A DNA stretch of 64,000 nucleotides, from assembly GCA_021234155.1 (NCBI GenBank), contig JAJEKV010000003.1, positions 25,456,874 to 25,520,873 on the forward strand, read 5' to 3'. The first letter of the stretch is position 1. The number at the start of each line of letters is the position of its first letter. The position numbers and the translations under genes are program-made. Origin of the DNA: Isoetes taiwanensis. Its lineage: Eukaryota; Streptophyta; Lycopodiopsida; Isoetales; Isoetaceae. The notes under the pieces were generated by a model, which did no database searches, was not told where the DNA came from, and saw only the letters and a list, made by a program, of their open reading frames with translations. Below, in pieces: positions 1 to 10,929 of the stretch.

Positions 1-1448
1 GATTACCTTCATTACATTATCCCTCTTAGTGGACTTGCTGATGTAGATAACATAACGCTCGGTGTGGCATCCCAAGAGCTTGAAGATAATGTTCACCACT
101 GCGTAGAATCTTTCGTGTTTGACTCATCTGCCTTGAAGGTTATTAGATTCGAGGATGATTCTTCTAACTCCTGAATTGGTATTGTTGTGTTGAGCTTGTC
201 GATTTGATTCTTCATCCTGGCGGCCATATGCTGATCTTATAAGGCTGAAGACAATGTCGAGTGCTTTACCACTTCTAACTATGCAACTTCTCTTGCTGAG
301 AGGAGTTTATGTGCATCCATCTGCAGGGACTAATCCTGACTGATCAGTTAATAATGCTGGTATTTGGCCCCCCATGATGCCTCCTCTTGATTGTGTTCTA
401 CCTCCAATCTCTAAGGTAGAAGATTGTCGTGATCTTGAGATGGTGCTGTCGAGGTTGATGCAGCTGCTCTGAAGTATCGGGGCTGATGAGGAAGAAGTTT
501 GTTTTGCCACGCCATATTTCTATTCCTGAGGAGCCCACTCTTGCTCGCATGTAATACCTCCTTAATCAAAGCATGTTTGCTTGAAGTCCAAATCTGATAC
601 TACTATGGCCTGGATATCTATGATAGTTGCCCTTCCGAGGAGGTATGTCCAGTCTCATCCTTTAGGGCTCTTGATACCATAAGTCGATGAAGTGTACTTG
701 TTGGTGGTGTAGCTGTGACATTAGTCATCGATGTGGGGCCGTTCCTCGAGACAATATGGCACTTGGAGAATATCCTTGACTAGGAGATGTTCCTCCCCTA
801 ATGTGGTCAATTTTGTAAGTGCCGTGATGCCCACTGGCTGTTGCATAGCCCTCTTGGCAATTCTTATGTCTCTCCCGATGTCGCGATCGTCCTTAGATAG
901 GCTCCCCTTTCTTATTTGTGTTCGGCCTTCCCTGTACACCATCTTGGCGTTTGATTAGCTGAAGCTTCCTCCATAAGTTGCCCTCTGCTTTCAATTCATT
1001 GATGTTGTCGAGTGGCTCCACTGTCGAGGCTCGAGGATCTGCAACGAAGGTTCTCCTGACCTATATTATTGCCCTAAGCACAAGGCAACTAATACTACCA
1101 TACAATAATTACTTATATCTACTTACTCTGCAAACCCTATTTTTATGCCTTTATCCACTCTCCCTTAATTGACCCACTTGGCACTTTACTAGACACTGAG
1201 GAAGGTACTTATTTACTGTTATGGGGTGGTAGAAGGAGACTCATTCACTGGATGTACTTGGTGTGCTAGACTGAATTACCTAGATAGAATGAATTCCTAG
1301 ACAATTGTCTATGATACAAGGCATGGCTGAAGACACTTGATGATAGTGCACCTACAAGACATTAGAGTGCAAGGTAGAAGACTAGCATATATACTAAGAC
1401 CCTTTTCAATGTAATTTTGCAAAATTTTGGCTTCCAATCATATGACCC
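1..1448. other. Unassigned sequence, no recognisable gene
   Basis: Short open stretches exist on the minus strand (307-510, Ser/Arg-rich; 721-942, basic). They have no motif I recognise, and the intervening frames carry stops. They could be remnants of a retroelement or of a host gene continuing beyond the window edge. Nothing here supports a named product. Confidence 0.4.
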
Positions 1449-1511
1449 GGGTGAGACTGCGCCAATGAGCTCTGCGTTGATAACGCACATGCATTTGGCG
1501 CGGTTTCACCC
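1449..1511. repeat. 63-bp interrupted palindrome, copy 1
   Basis: The outer arms read GGGTGAGACTGCGCCAA and, on the other strand, GGGTGAAACCGCGCCAA. An inner pair GCGTT/AACGC sits around the centre. The whole could fold as a two-tier hairpin. A second palindrome of exactly the same length lies at 1650-1712. No coding frame crosses it convincingly. Confidence 0.75.
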
Positions 1512-1649
1512 TACTCCCTTCATTTTTGACAAGATTCAACAATTTGAAGAACTATAAGATCTTAGAATGCCTATTTGGGCCAATTCTAAACTAACTAGCA
1601 ACTTATTTCATACCAAAAAGATATCTAAAAGTGCAAATATGGGCAAACC

Positions 1650-1712
1650 GGGTGAATCCGCGCGGATGGCCTCTGCGTCGCGAACGCAGACGTGTTTGGC
1701 GCGGTCTCACCC
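1650..1712. repeat. 63-bp interrupted palindrome, copy 2
   Basis: Same architecture and length as 1449-1511: arms GGGTGAATCCGCGC and GGGTGAGACCGCGCC (opposite strand), inner perfect arms TCTGCGT/ACGCAGA around a 5-bp centre. The copies share sequence mainly in the arms and in the flanking word GGGCCAATTCTA. The GC-rich palindromes stand out from AT-rich surroundings. They are probably ends or internal parts of a transposon, but the family is not identified. Confidence 0.75.
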
Positions 1713-2285
1713 GGGTGGGCCAATTCTAGCTATTTTTGGATATTTTTAACAAATTTAAAGTGCTACACTGCATTTCTAGACAATTTCTAAGCATTCTAAC
1801 ATCTTTTGGTACGAAATTTGGATCAATTTTGCCCTAAATCAAGTGACTATATTACTTAGCCAATTAAGAGCATTTTAAGTAAGATGCAAAGGATTCTACT
1901 ACAATTAATTTATACAAGAATATTTTATATTCTACAGTAAATTTACTTCTAATGAGTAAAACAATGTGCAGGAAAAACTTATATTTATATAGTTTGCAGA
2001 CTGGGGCTCTTCACGACTTCTCCTTGCGACTCCTCCTCACCGGGTGGAGGTCTTTGGGCCTGCTTGGTATGGATCGTGAGCTTCTTCAAAGGTTGTACCA
2101 GCTCGCCTCCATTTGCCTCCCTCTGGGGCTCGGACCATCAAGGGTGCAGATCTTGGCCTCGGCCGGCTTTGGCAGCCGTGGCGAGATCCCGCCGTCGTTG
2201 ATGTGGTTCGATGGTCGTAGCCTATCTCGAACTCTGGATAGACCTTTGATGTAGGCACTTTCGAAAAGGCGGTTTACGGATCATC

Positions 2286-2802
2286 GACGGTGGTATTTGT
2301 TGTTGGCAATGCCGAATATCTTTGGCAGCTCTCTTGTCTTTGGGGATTTGGCCCATGGCGGACCTTCTTTGGGGACTCGCGTCGAGGTGGTGGAGGCTAG
2401 CTTTTCGACCCTGGTCGGCTACCTTGTCAGATCCATTGGCGGAGATAATTCTTGCATGTTGCCTTCTTCTTCTTCGGGCTCATCCTCCTCCAGTTCGTCT
2501 AGTTGTGGTTCTCTCCTTGCCTGCGTCTCTTCCTTCCTTTTCTTCCGCATTGATTGCTCGCTCCCCTTCTTTGTTGTTCCTGCCATTTGGGGTTGCTTCG
2601 TATTGCGAGGTTGCTCCTACCGCTTCTTTGCTCCCCTATTCTTCACGGTGTTGCGGTTGCTCCCTCGGGTCGAAGTTGCTCTTGCTACTTGCTCTTCACC
2701 TTCTCTCCCTGTTCTTTGGGGTTGCTCACATTCTTTGAGGTTGCTCTTGCTACTTGCTCTTCCTCTGCCCGGAGCGGATGCCCACGATCTCAATTTCCCC
2801 AA
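2286..2802 (-). pseudogene. Degenerate gag-like ORF of an LTR retrotransposon
   Basis: One minus-strand frame stays open across this stretch apart from two in-frame TAG codons, and closes with TGA at 2286. It encodes a charged, low-complexity protein. A basic N-terminal part is followed, from a possible ATG at 2586, by lysine-rich and then Glu-rich acidic sequence (EEDEPEEEEG) and a Ser/Pro/Lys-rich tail. No zinc knuckle or capsid motif is seen, so the gag label rests mainly on position: about 0.9 kb downstream, on the same strand, of a primer-binding site and LTR (3664-5333). The long plus-strand frame over the same bases is its shadow. Alternative: an unrelated low-complexity relic. Confidence 0.4.
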
Positions 2803-3321
2803 GCCTTGCGATCATTCACTGAAGTGCTAAGTCGTTGCTCCTCCACGAGTGAAGCGATTCGTCTCAAGAGCTTGAGTGGCTAAGTTAGGTAGATGCGGCC
2901 TAGGTGGCGGGGCCTCAAGAATTTGCTTGTCGCCGCCCACCATGAGTGCTTCAGCGTTGCGGTGCAAGCTGGAGCTTCCAACCTTCCTAGCTACTTGTTT
3001 GGTCCTCCCAGCGGCTTAGCTTCCTTGATGGTGGCCTCTTGAGGCGATCTTGCCTCTATCTTGGCGGCTCCTTTGGATCGATCTAAATTAAATTTTGTTT
3101 CGTTTGGTGGACACTCTTGTGGCAGCCTTCAGAGATTAGCTTCTAATTGGGCTTCACAAGGGTAAGAGGGAGGTTCAAGCTACCTTTTGGGAACTTCTAG
3201 GGAGTAGAGGCGGCTTCTATAGGTTTATTAACTACTTTTTCCTAAGAGTAAATTTTATTATAACTATGGGTTAATAATTAAGGTACTTCCCCTAATCCTT
3301 AACTATTTCTCAAAATTTCCT

Positions 3322-3352
3322 AATTTTTTTTTTTTTTTTTTTTTTTTTTTTG
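3322..3352. repeat. Poly(T) tract
   Basis: A run of T's (poly-A on the minus strand) lies in the leader between the LTR and the gag-like frame. A second, shorter T run is at about 3415-3423. Confidence 0.8.
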
Positions 3353-3663
3353 GGCCAAGTAGTGGTCATTTCCGCCATTTCTTTCAAGCTTTATTTTGAG
3401 CGATTTCTCATTCATTTTTTTTTGCTTGAAAGGTGCGGTTCATGAACAACTTGAGCTCAAATTTACTAGAAGGTTTCTTTTGACTATATTATTTCCACCA
3501 CTTAGACTATACTTAATCTAATTACGACCCTACTAATGGGAAAAAATTTTCTCCCCTTCGGCGGTTCAAGACTGGAATTCTCATTCCATTCATTAGCTAG
3601 GCCGATTAGTCTACCTATTCAGGGGATATGGTCGGGGCTAGCTCTTGGTCAACCAAGAACATT

Positions 3664-3674
3664 GCTCGATACCA
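3664..3674 (-). other. Probable primer-binding site (initiator-tRNA-Met type)
   Basis: On the minus strand the bases read TGGTATCGAGC. This is the usual plant retrotransposon primer-binding site TGGTATCAGAGC with one base missing. It begins one base after the CA end of the LTR, as expected for an LTR retrotransposon transcribed to the left. Confidence 0.6.
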
Positions 3675-3675
3675 T

Positions 3676-5333
3676 TGTGGCGCTCCACGCTAAATGTATG
3701 CAAGGCCCGCCCTACACTCGGCAGAAATCCCCCATCCGGTCCATCAACCGCATGGGCCCTCAAATCTAACCCAAGACTCGAGAGAATCCTAGTGCGGGCG
3801 GGGGGTTCTGAAAGGTGTCTTGGCGCGCCCTTCCCTATGGGCTCCTATCACGGTGAGGGAAGCATAAACAACGCCGAACTAGCAATAACAATACAACATA
3901 CTACCTCGAAGGGTAGTCCATCACATATCCACAAGCGCAAAGAAGATAATCCTATGCCATAAAACATAAGAGCTCCTACCCATGGCTCGGAGCTCATAAG
4001 GAGGATGACCGGGCTAGGCTAGGCCTCAAGATAGAAGCGGAGACCGAGTCATAACAATGGCGGGGCTGGCTATAGACAATGGCTAGGGTTGACCACTCCA
4101 TCCGCCCCCCCACATTGCATACTTTGCGGATGGGCTAAATCAGCTCTCGCACGACTCTAGCCTTTGGGATCACGCAATCCCGTGGCATCACCCCATCGAG
4201 GCTGCTCGGGTTGCATCTCCCTGGTCCAATGAGGCGGGAAGGGTTGCATCTCCCTTCCCGGGGTCTAGAGGTGCCGTGGGCGGCTAGAGAATCGTGGCGA
4301 CACACGATTCGTACCCGACTGAACCCCCCAAAACGAGAGCCAAGCCTTCCCTTGCAGCTCTCGAGAGGCAGGGCAACACCATTGCCCCAGGAGGTGTCGG
4401 ACCCATGCTCGGCCCACCGGAAGTGACCAGACCATAGGCCTAGCCCACTATGGGATCCCCAGAAGCCCCCACTCGGCGGGGATCCTCCCTCCACTTTCCC
4501 TCTAGCCCTGTTATGCGGTCTTTGAGTCATATCATAGCCTCAATAGCACTGGTGGGCTCCTATGCACGAGCCGCATCTAATAGGAACTAAGGGATCTACT
4601 CTAGGAGCATACTACATATGGCCCTAGGTCTCTACCCCTTCCCCAATACAAGAGGAGCAAACATGATCAACCAACATCACATAATCATCATATCCTAAGA
4701 ATGATCATAAGAAGAACATCTTAACCTAATCATACAATCTAACTAATGGTTAGGGTTCATTGATTAGGGTTCAAGATGTTGAATACGGGTTCTAGGATGG
4801 CTCTACTCTAGATACAAGATACTAGCACATCTGGAATGCTAATTCCAGATAAGCTATCACAACTACTATCCTACATACCTGCTCCTGAAGCTTTCCCTCC
4901 AGAGGTGTGCCTCCATGGTCTTGACTCACGAGATCTTTGCTCCTACTCCAAGAACAAGTCTACCCTGCTGGGGCTGCTGCACCAGCCTATGCCACAACAA
5001 ACGATGTTCGAAACGGGGTTTCGAACGAGTAGGTGAGTCTCTGGGTGCTAGGGCTGGAAAGAGGCCTAGGGTTAGGGTTTCAGCCTATATAAGTTAGGTC
5101 CACCTAGGATGCCACGTGGCTCCAATCGGGTGAATCCTGTGTGGCGGGTGCCCCCAATAGGTTAAGGCCACGTGGATAATGGTCTAACCTATGGTTGGCT
5201 AAGTTATGAGAATAACTTGGCCATGCCCCCTAATGCCACAATCTATGGTATACAAGGCTATGAAGATAGACTTGTATAGTGACGGATCTAGGAATATACG
5301 TATTTATGGCGTATATTCCCCTGGACCGTCACA
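3676..5333 (-). mobile_element. Long terminal repeat of a minus-strand LTR retrotransposon
   Basis: Bounded by TGTG at 3676 and CACA at 5333 (TG...CA ends on either strand), with the primer-binding site directly outside the left end. Length is about 1.66 kb. It holds no convincing ORF. A clearly related but diverged block lies at about 26,573-27,700 in the same orientation, sharing words such as the CCACTCCATCCGCCCC segment, the GTGTC..ACCCAT..TGGCCCA segment and TAGGTCTCTACCCC. That shared non-coding block supports LTR status. The inner part of the element after the gag-like frame and the second LTR are not in the window, so it is partial. Superfamily is not proven. Confidence 0.6.
5279..5332. 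repeat. Inverted repeat at the LTR outer end
   Basis: Two arms of about 22-23 bp starting GTGACGG, each containing GGAATATACG, surround a short spacer (TATTTATGG). The hairpin lies exactly at the outer edge of the LTR, next to the MULE relic. Confidence 0.7.
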
Positions 5334-5340
5334 TCTGATC

Positions 5341-5657
5341 ACAGGGCAGCGGCTTGGGTGTTCACGCGACTGGGTGCACTGACAGGATACACCGATTAGT
5401 GTCACATGGCATCCGTACGAGTTGCTCAGTGTCCCCTACAGACCGACAACAATACATGTGGCATGCACATTGGATATATCATGCGGCAGCTCGTCCGGTG
5501 CATATGGCAAACCCAGCCAGCCGCTATTGTACCCATCACAAGGGACTGGTACACTGCAGGTGATGTGCGCCAGTTTAGGAGTGAGTGGCCTGTACTAGTT
5601 GCTCTCTTGTATTGTAGAGTGTTTTGGTACCACCAGAGGATTAGTGGCTTCTGGTAG
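5341..5657 (+). pseudogene. Ulp1-like (C48) cysteine protease, C-terminal fragment, MULE-associated
   Basis: The frame from 5406 contains QTDNNTCGMHIGYIMRQL. This matches the Gln...Cys-Gly catalytic end of Ulp1/SUMO-protease (C48) domains, in which the Cys is the nucleophile; the upstream His and Asp of the triad are absent. The part before 5406 is out of frame or interrupted, so only the last part of the domain remains, ending at TAG 5655. It is tail-to-tail with a MULE transposase 300 bp away. Plant MULEs of the Kaonashi type are known to carry Ulp1-like ORFs, which makes a transposon origin more likely than a host SUMO protease. Not expected to be active. Confidence 0.7.
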
Positions 5658-6459
5658 TGCAGTTTGTATGCTACCGAACCATATTATAATTGTCGCTCAT
5701 TGTATTACAATGTATTAATGTAATTTCATAGGGTGATCTCAATACAATGAAAACATATTAATTGAAAAAGTATTGATGTGACGCGTGCTCACTCGGAAGG
5801 CGGTGACATGGGTGCACAACCTGGCAAGGGGGGGGCCAAGAAACAGTCAATAGTGTCGCATCTGCCATTTCTGAATGCACAATAAATATTTTAGACTTAT
5901 ATCCACATATGAACGTGTACTATAACGTCCAAACTCAGCTGAAGGGAAGACAACTAGTAAGACTGTGTCATCACACAAATGGGCATATTACACGTAATAT
6001 ACATACCAAGACTCCATCTTTCTAGGCAGCGAGTCAAAATTGTGCCTCCAGCTGGCAAAGTCCCGTCTGGAAAGCCTATGAGGTGAGACACGAGCGTGTA
6101 CGTCCTTATATTAACTTTGCATTGCAAGGTTTGGGTCTTCAATACCCTCCAGTGAGATTCGACGTAATTTGTGGTGTCAATGTTTCCGTGGTTGAACATT
6201 CGTTTATGTCTTTGCCATTTACCATCCCATGTTGCCCCATTGAGTCAGTTGTTATTCAAGTACCTAAATCGTATTACATCCTGGTTATTGCAAATGCCCG
6301 ATTCACACAATTCATAGTTGTGCACTCACCCTTGTATGACTGGGTTATGTCCGTAATTCTGCTGAAATTCTGCCAATCGAAGATGGTACGTTTAGGACAT
6401 AGGCTCGGTCATCAATTTTGATAGCTTCAACGCCACATCTCTCTTTAGCACCTCCCCGT

Positions 6460-6982
6460 TCAGACGTGGCAGTAGATATCTTTGCCATGCACGCTTCGCA
6501 TGGAACCAACATGCAAGAACATTGCCTGCAACCTGATTTTACAAGCACGATTGTTGTTTTCATCCAGATACACAAAAAAGGCACTTTCATTATACCTGCT
6601 CACCATCTTCCCAACAACATTGGTCGGCTTCGACGACCTCAGTGATGGCACGTCTCTCACAACCGTCCATGTCGATCGTGATTGACCTCGGCCTAACTGT
6701 ACCCATGCGTTCAAATACAAGTCGGAGCGCTATCTTCAAGGCATGACGCTGCCCCTCGTCGGCCTCTATGCTGCAGAGCATGTAGAACACTGGGAACCCC
6801 ACTCCCCCAGCGATGGGTACAATGGCTCCCCCAGCGATGGGTACAATGGCTCCGTACAATGGAAACTTCCATAAGTTTGTGCCAAACGTAGAATCCATGG
6901 CCCAACCACTACCACCGCTCCACCTTATAGCAGCCTCTAACATCTTATCGTCTTGGATGACTAAGATCCATGGACGCATCAT
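6460..6982 (-). pseudogene. MULE DDE catalytic core with an in-frame 8-residue duplication
   Basis: The frame from 6982 reads RPWILVIQDDKML, then GGSGWAMDSTFGTN (first catalytic Asp), a strand of hydrophobic residues, FERMG, and RSITIDMDG (second Asp). Between them the peptide AIVPIAGG occurs twice in tandem because a 24-bp unit is duplicated (6804-6827 and 6828-6851). After 6590 the frame shifts into YNESAFFVYLDENNNR and on to about 6460. The duplication lengthens a conserved core region and would probably disturb the fold. Confidence 0.7.
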
Positions 6983-7590
6983 CGGGTCCAGGGCATTAGG
7001 ATTCCATGGCTAGTGGAAAATTACCTTTCCAGATGCTTTCCAATCGTCATGCCATTCTCAAGACTCTCCCAATCCGATTCGAGACTGCCTCCTATGAGGT
7101 ACTATATGATAAGGTTGTAGGATTGAAATATTTTTGAAAAGGAAATTATGTGATATTTTTTGAAAGAAAAAAGTTGCCATATTGAACCGAAGAAAACAAT
7201 ATCGATAGTTAATTATCGTAATATTGACTATGAATTATGAGAAAGCTAAAACAATAGTTGCTCCATGGATGAATAATTTTCAAGGGCGCTTACCGAGAAT
7301 CCTCTGCCGATACGCTAGTTGCCAAACATCCTCCTGTGCCATCGTGAAGCGGTAAATGATGCGCTCAATTGGACTTACTGTCATACGTATTTCTGGTCCT
7401 CGTGCTCTTGCAAAGTCCCACACTGCACGAATCATCCCAATACTCCGAAGCTCTTGTGCAGCAGCCCCTACTAGTTCAGGATGCACGGGCATTGACCAGT
7501 CCTCTGCATTTGTGAAAGGGTCATGTCCTGTATGTTCTGTGCGTATGTATATTCGTGCAACAGCAGATGATGCATTGTTTCCATGTGGTT

Positions 7591-8529
7591 TCACAGTCCG
7601 CAACCGAAACAAACATCCTCTACGGTGCGACTGGTCTGCCTATCCCCGCGAGTCCCTCTTCTACGCGGTTGCCTCCATCTGTGGCAGGCGAAGTCATCCA
7701 CGATTTCACCTGTTACACCCCTCACACGTTGGTGAGAATGGACTAATCGAACACGATAAGCCATTTGAAGCTCAACCACCCTTTGTTCGAGGCTGCCCAT
7801 GGTGCTCTCCTTATAGTAATTGAAGTCAACATCTTTCATGATTTGGCTACTTTTGCATGTGCACACTTCCATGCACTGCATTATGTACTCTTGCGGAATG
7901 CCATGGGTGTGCACACCAATTTCCCATTCCTTTGAAATTTTTTGGGAGGTGGCAGTAGTCCGCCGATGGATGGTTCCATCTAGGTGTGCCACGGCAACTA
8001 GCTGGCTCCATAGCTCCACATAAGGCACTAACTTGTGAGGGCCAGTTATGCGTCTATACAACCAACCGCCAGAGTCTGCATCGCATGCAAGTTCATCACA
8101 GTATACAGCCCACCGTTGCATTAGGCGGATATGGCTCTCGACATGGGCCCGACCGCTTCTTTGCGGCATCGGGGGTAAGTGGGGATCAGCAGCACTTACT
8201 TCTGATGGCATGGGAACATAGTGTTCCATTAAGCACAATCTCATCAACCCATATGCAGATTGGTTGAATGCATAACCATTCCCAGACCTGGCACGAAGCC
8301 ATTGCACTGGGTCCGGGTAAAGAGCGGCCAATTCCTGTGCAAGTTGCTGGGGATCTTGGTTGGAAATCATACTCGAGGTAACATGGGCACTTGGACTGCC
8401 AACATTGGAAATATTTTCCTCGGTTTCCTCCTCCGATGTGCTGCAGCCCACAGCATCATGAACATCATACTCACTGTCATTTTCATCTGAAATCTCACTA
8501 ATTGAATCATCGGTGTCTGCCTCTGCCAT
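7591..8529 (-). CDS. MULE transposase N-terminal ORF (312 aa)
   Basis: Longest open frame of the element. Residues 1-45 are very acidic (Asp/Glu/Ser-rich). A stretch around residues 165-215 has the spacing His-x3-His ... Cys-x-Cys (AHLDGTIHRR ... CMEVCTCKS), which resembles the small H2C2-type zinc-binding module found before integrase-like catalytic domains. The last part is basic (WRQPRRRGTRGDRQ) and probably runs out of the true frame, since the next coding piece (7612 leftwards) overlaps it in another frame. The ATG at 8529 opens the acidic leader and no better start is seen upstream. The DNA-binding or zinc-binding role is inferred from the family. Confidence 0.65.
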   Translation of the reverse strand: MAEADTDDSISEISDENDSEYDVHDAVGCSTSEEETEENISNVGSPSAHVTSSMISNQDPQQLAQELAALYPDPVQWLRARSGNGYAFNQSAYGLMRLCLMEHYVPMPSEVSAADPHLPPMPQRSGRAHVESHIRLMQRWAVYCDELACDADSGGWLYRRITGPHKLVPYVELWSQLVAVAHLDGTIHRRTTATSQKISKEWEIGVHTHGIPQEYIMQCMEVCTCKSSQIMKDVDFNYYKESTMGSLEQRVVELQMAYRVRLVHSHQRVRGVTGEIVDDFACHRWRQPRRRGTRGDRQTSRTVEDVCFGCGL

Positions 8530-8992
<463 letters not shown>

Positions 8993-9100
8993 GCGTGGCC
9001 ACATGGGGGTTGAGAGACAATTTGAGAGATGGGGAGAGATGGGAGATGGCGAGAGATGAAGGGAGAGTCAAAAATTTGGCTCTCCCTTTGAGAGACAAAA

Positions 9101-9124
9101 CGCCCCTAACTATTGTTAGGGGCG
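9101..9124. repeat. Perfect 10-bp-arm palindrome (CGCCCCTAAC / GTTAGGGGCG)
   Basis: Arms are separated by 4 bp. The same palindrome, with one mismatch, lies at 10,622-10,645. In both places it follows a microsatellite and a GAGAGATGGG-rich stretch, so it marks a repeated module probably belonging to the Harbinger-like elements. Confidence 0.8.
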
Positions 9125-10256
9125 TTCCCATTAGTTATTTTTATTGTTAGTGGCTTTAAGCCAAAAAAAATTCCGGTCGTCCGAAATCTTTTCAAGCGTG
9201 GTACCCTTTTCTGTTTGCATTACGGCAGAGGTCTGCGACAACAAAGGGGCTGGAACAGGGTTTGGAATCAAATCGAATCGATCAGGGTTTCACTGTTTCA
9301 TGGAATCGAACAGCGAAATGCTATGGCGTTGAAACAGCGAAATGCTATGGCAGCAAATGCTATGCAAATGAAATGCTACTGACTTGTTCTTCCTCTGATC
9401 TATTTGAACAATTTATAAGAAGCAGGAATACTTGTTTGCTTTTACTAGTCATGCTAGATTATGCTATTTCTTTTCTGTTTTTCGCTTCTATCAGGCACAA
9501 TATGTCAAAGTGTGGGTCGATTCTTGCAGCCCATTTGTTGTTGTTGGCTCATTTCTCTCGAATCTGGCAAGGAAGGGTAAGAGAGCAGCTTGAGATGGTA
9601 CTCTAGATCATTTAGAGCTCCAGAAATTAAATTGAAGCTCATATAAGCTGTCGTTGCTGTTGCAAACAGGGGTTCTTCAAAATAGGGGCTAAAAAAAGTG
9701 ACGGGTCTGTGATCGAAGCAGGGGGGCCAAGACTGGGCCGGAATCTGCTGCAACGAGCATACCAAGTGGGCCGGAATCTGCTGCAGTGGGTGTACCAAGT
9801 GTGGCAGGGGCCACATCTACTGTCTCGATCCCCAAAACAGAAGAATAGCTTAAAGAAAATAGGGAAAAAGGGGAACGAATCAGATGAATCAGATACAACT
9901 TCATCTGAAAATGGGTCAGAAAAGGCATTCAATTATGAAGCCCCGATTGCCGCTGTTGCATCAGAAAAACCAATTTTGGGGGGTCAAATTTTGGTTGAAG
10001 AACCCTGCGCTCACGATTCCTAGAGAAGCCGCCAACTCATGAAGATGATGGGCCAGCAAATCTGCATAGCTTGAATGTGACCCAACGATTCCTGGAAGTC
10101 TGCACTCACGATTCCTGGAAGGCTCACGATTCCTGCTCACGATTCTTGGAGAAGCGGTCGGCTCGTGAAGAAACAGGGGAAGGGGGAACCAAGAAGTTTT
10201 TCGGCGTAAAAAATAAGAATCCGGCACTTTTTTTTTAGTTTGGCCTAACTGGCCTT
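9125..10256. other. Unassigned spacer with short internal repeats
   Basis: No coding region recognised. A unit of about 42 bp (GGGCCGGAATCTGCTGCA..., ending ACCAAGT) is repeated in tandem at about 9735-9800. The word CACGATTCCTGG or a near variant recurs four times between 10,010 and 10,155. The open frames here are short and have no family signature. Confidence 0.5.
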
Positions 10257-10645
<389 letters not shown>

Positions 10646-10929
10646 TTTTCATTGCCCACTAACCAAACAATTAGCCTTAATTTTCATTTTGAAAAAACCG
10701 CCCGAAATGTTTCATTAACCGAATACCGTGGGCCATTTCCCCTGCTTCTTGATCTTCAAGGCCGCCTAATTCTTGCTCCAAGTATCCAATTCCTCGAAGC
10801 AATTAGCCGATTACGATCCAGGTATTCATCAGATCACGCAGGCATTTGCATTGTGCATTCGTTCATTAATTTCTGATCGTCAATTTCCTTTTATGTCGTC
10901 CTTATTCCCAATCAATTAATTGGATTCAG

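Larger units (their letters stand above)
5954..8529 (-). pseudogene. Mutator-like (MULE) transposase, fragmented
   Basis: Pieces in order on the minus strand: N-terminal ORF 8529-7591; a segment in another frame 7612-7291 ending at a plausible splice donor (GTAAGC); an intron to about 7101 with acceptor TCATAG; the DDE core 6982-6590 (WAMDSTFGTN with the first Asp, IDMDG with the second); a segment at about 6590-6460; and a C-terminal piece 6199-5954 (NYVESHWRVLK, then GTILTRCLERW). Order and motifs fit MULE transposases with an N-terminal zinc-binding region. Several frame changes separate the parts, so it cannot be translated whole. The plus-strand Ulp1-like tail at 5.4-5.66 kb converges on it, and a second fragment of the same C-terminus is at 44,085-44,150. 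Confidence 0.8.

Noticed and set aside
2297-2830. 177-codon plus-strand ORF rich in Ser, Leu, Cys and Phe
   Set aside because: It is antisense to the charged gag-like frame, and its composition is what the complement of a Lys/Glu-rich frame gives.
4135-4530. 131-codon minus-strand ORF
   Set aside because: Lies within the LTR, Arg/Gly-rich from GC-rich DNA; the related LTR block at 26.6-27.7 kb does not preserve the frame.
5341-5657. Ulp1-like piece as a functional host SUMO protease
   Set aside because: Only the Cys-Gly end is present, the His/Asp part is missing, and it faces a MULE transposase.
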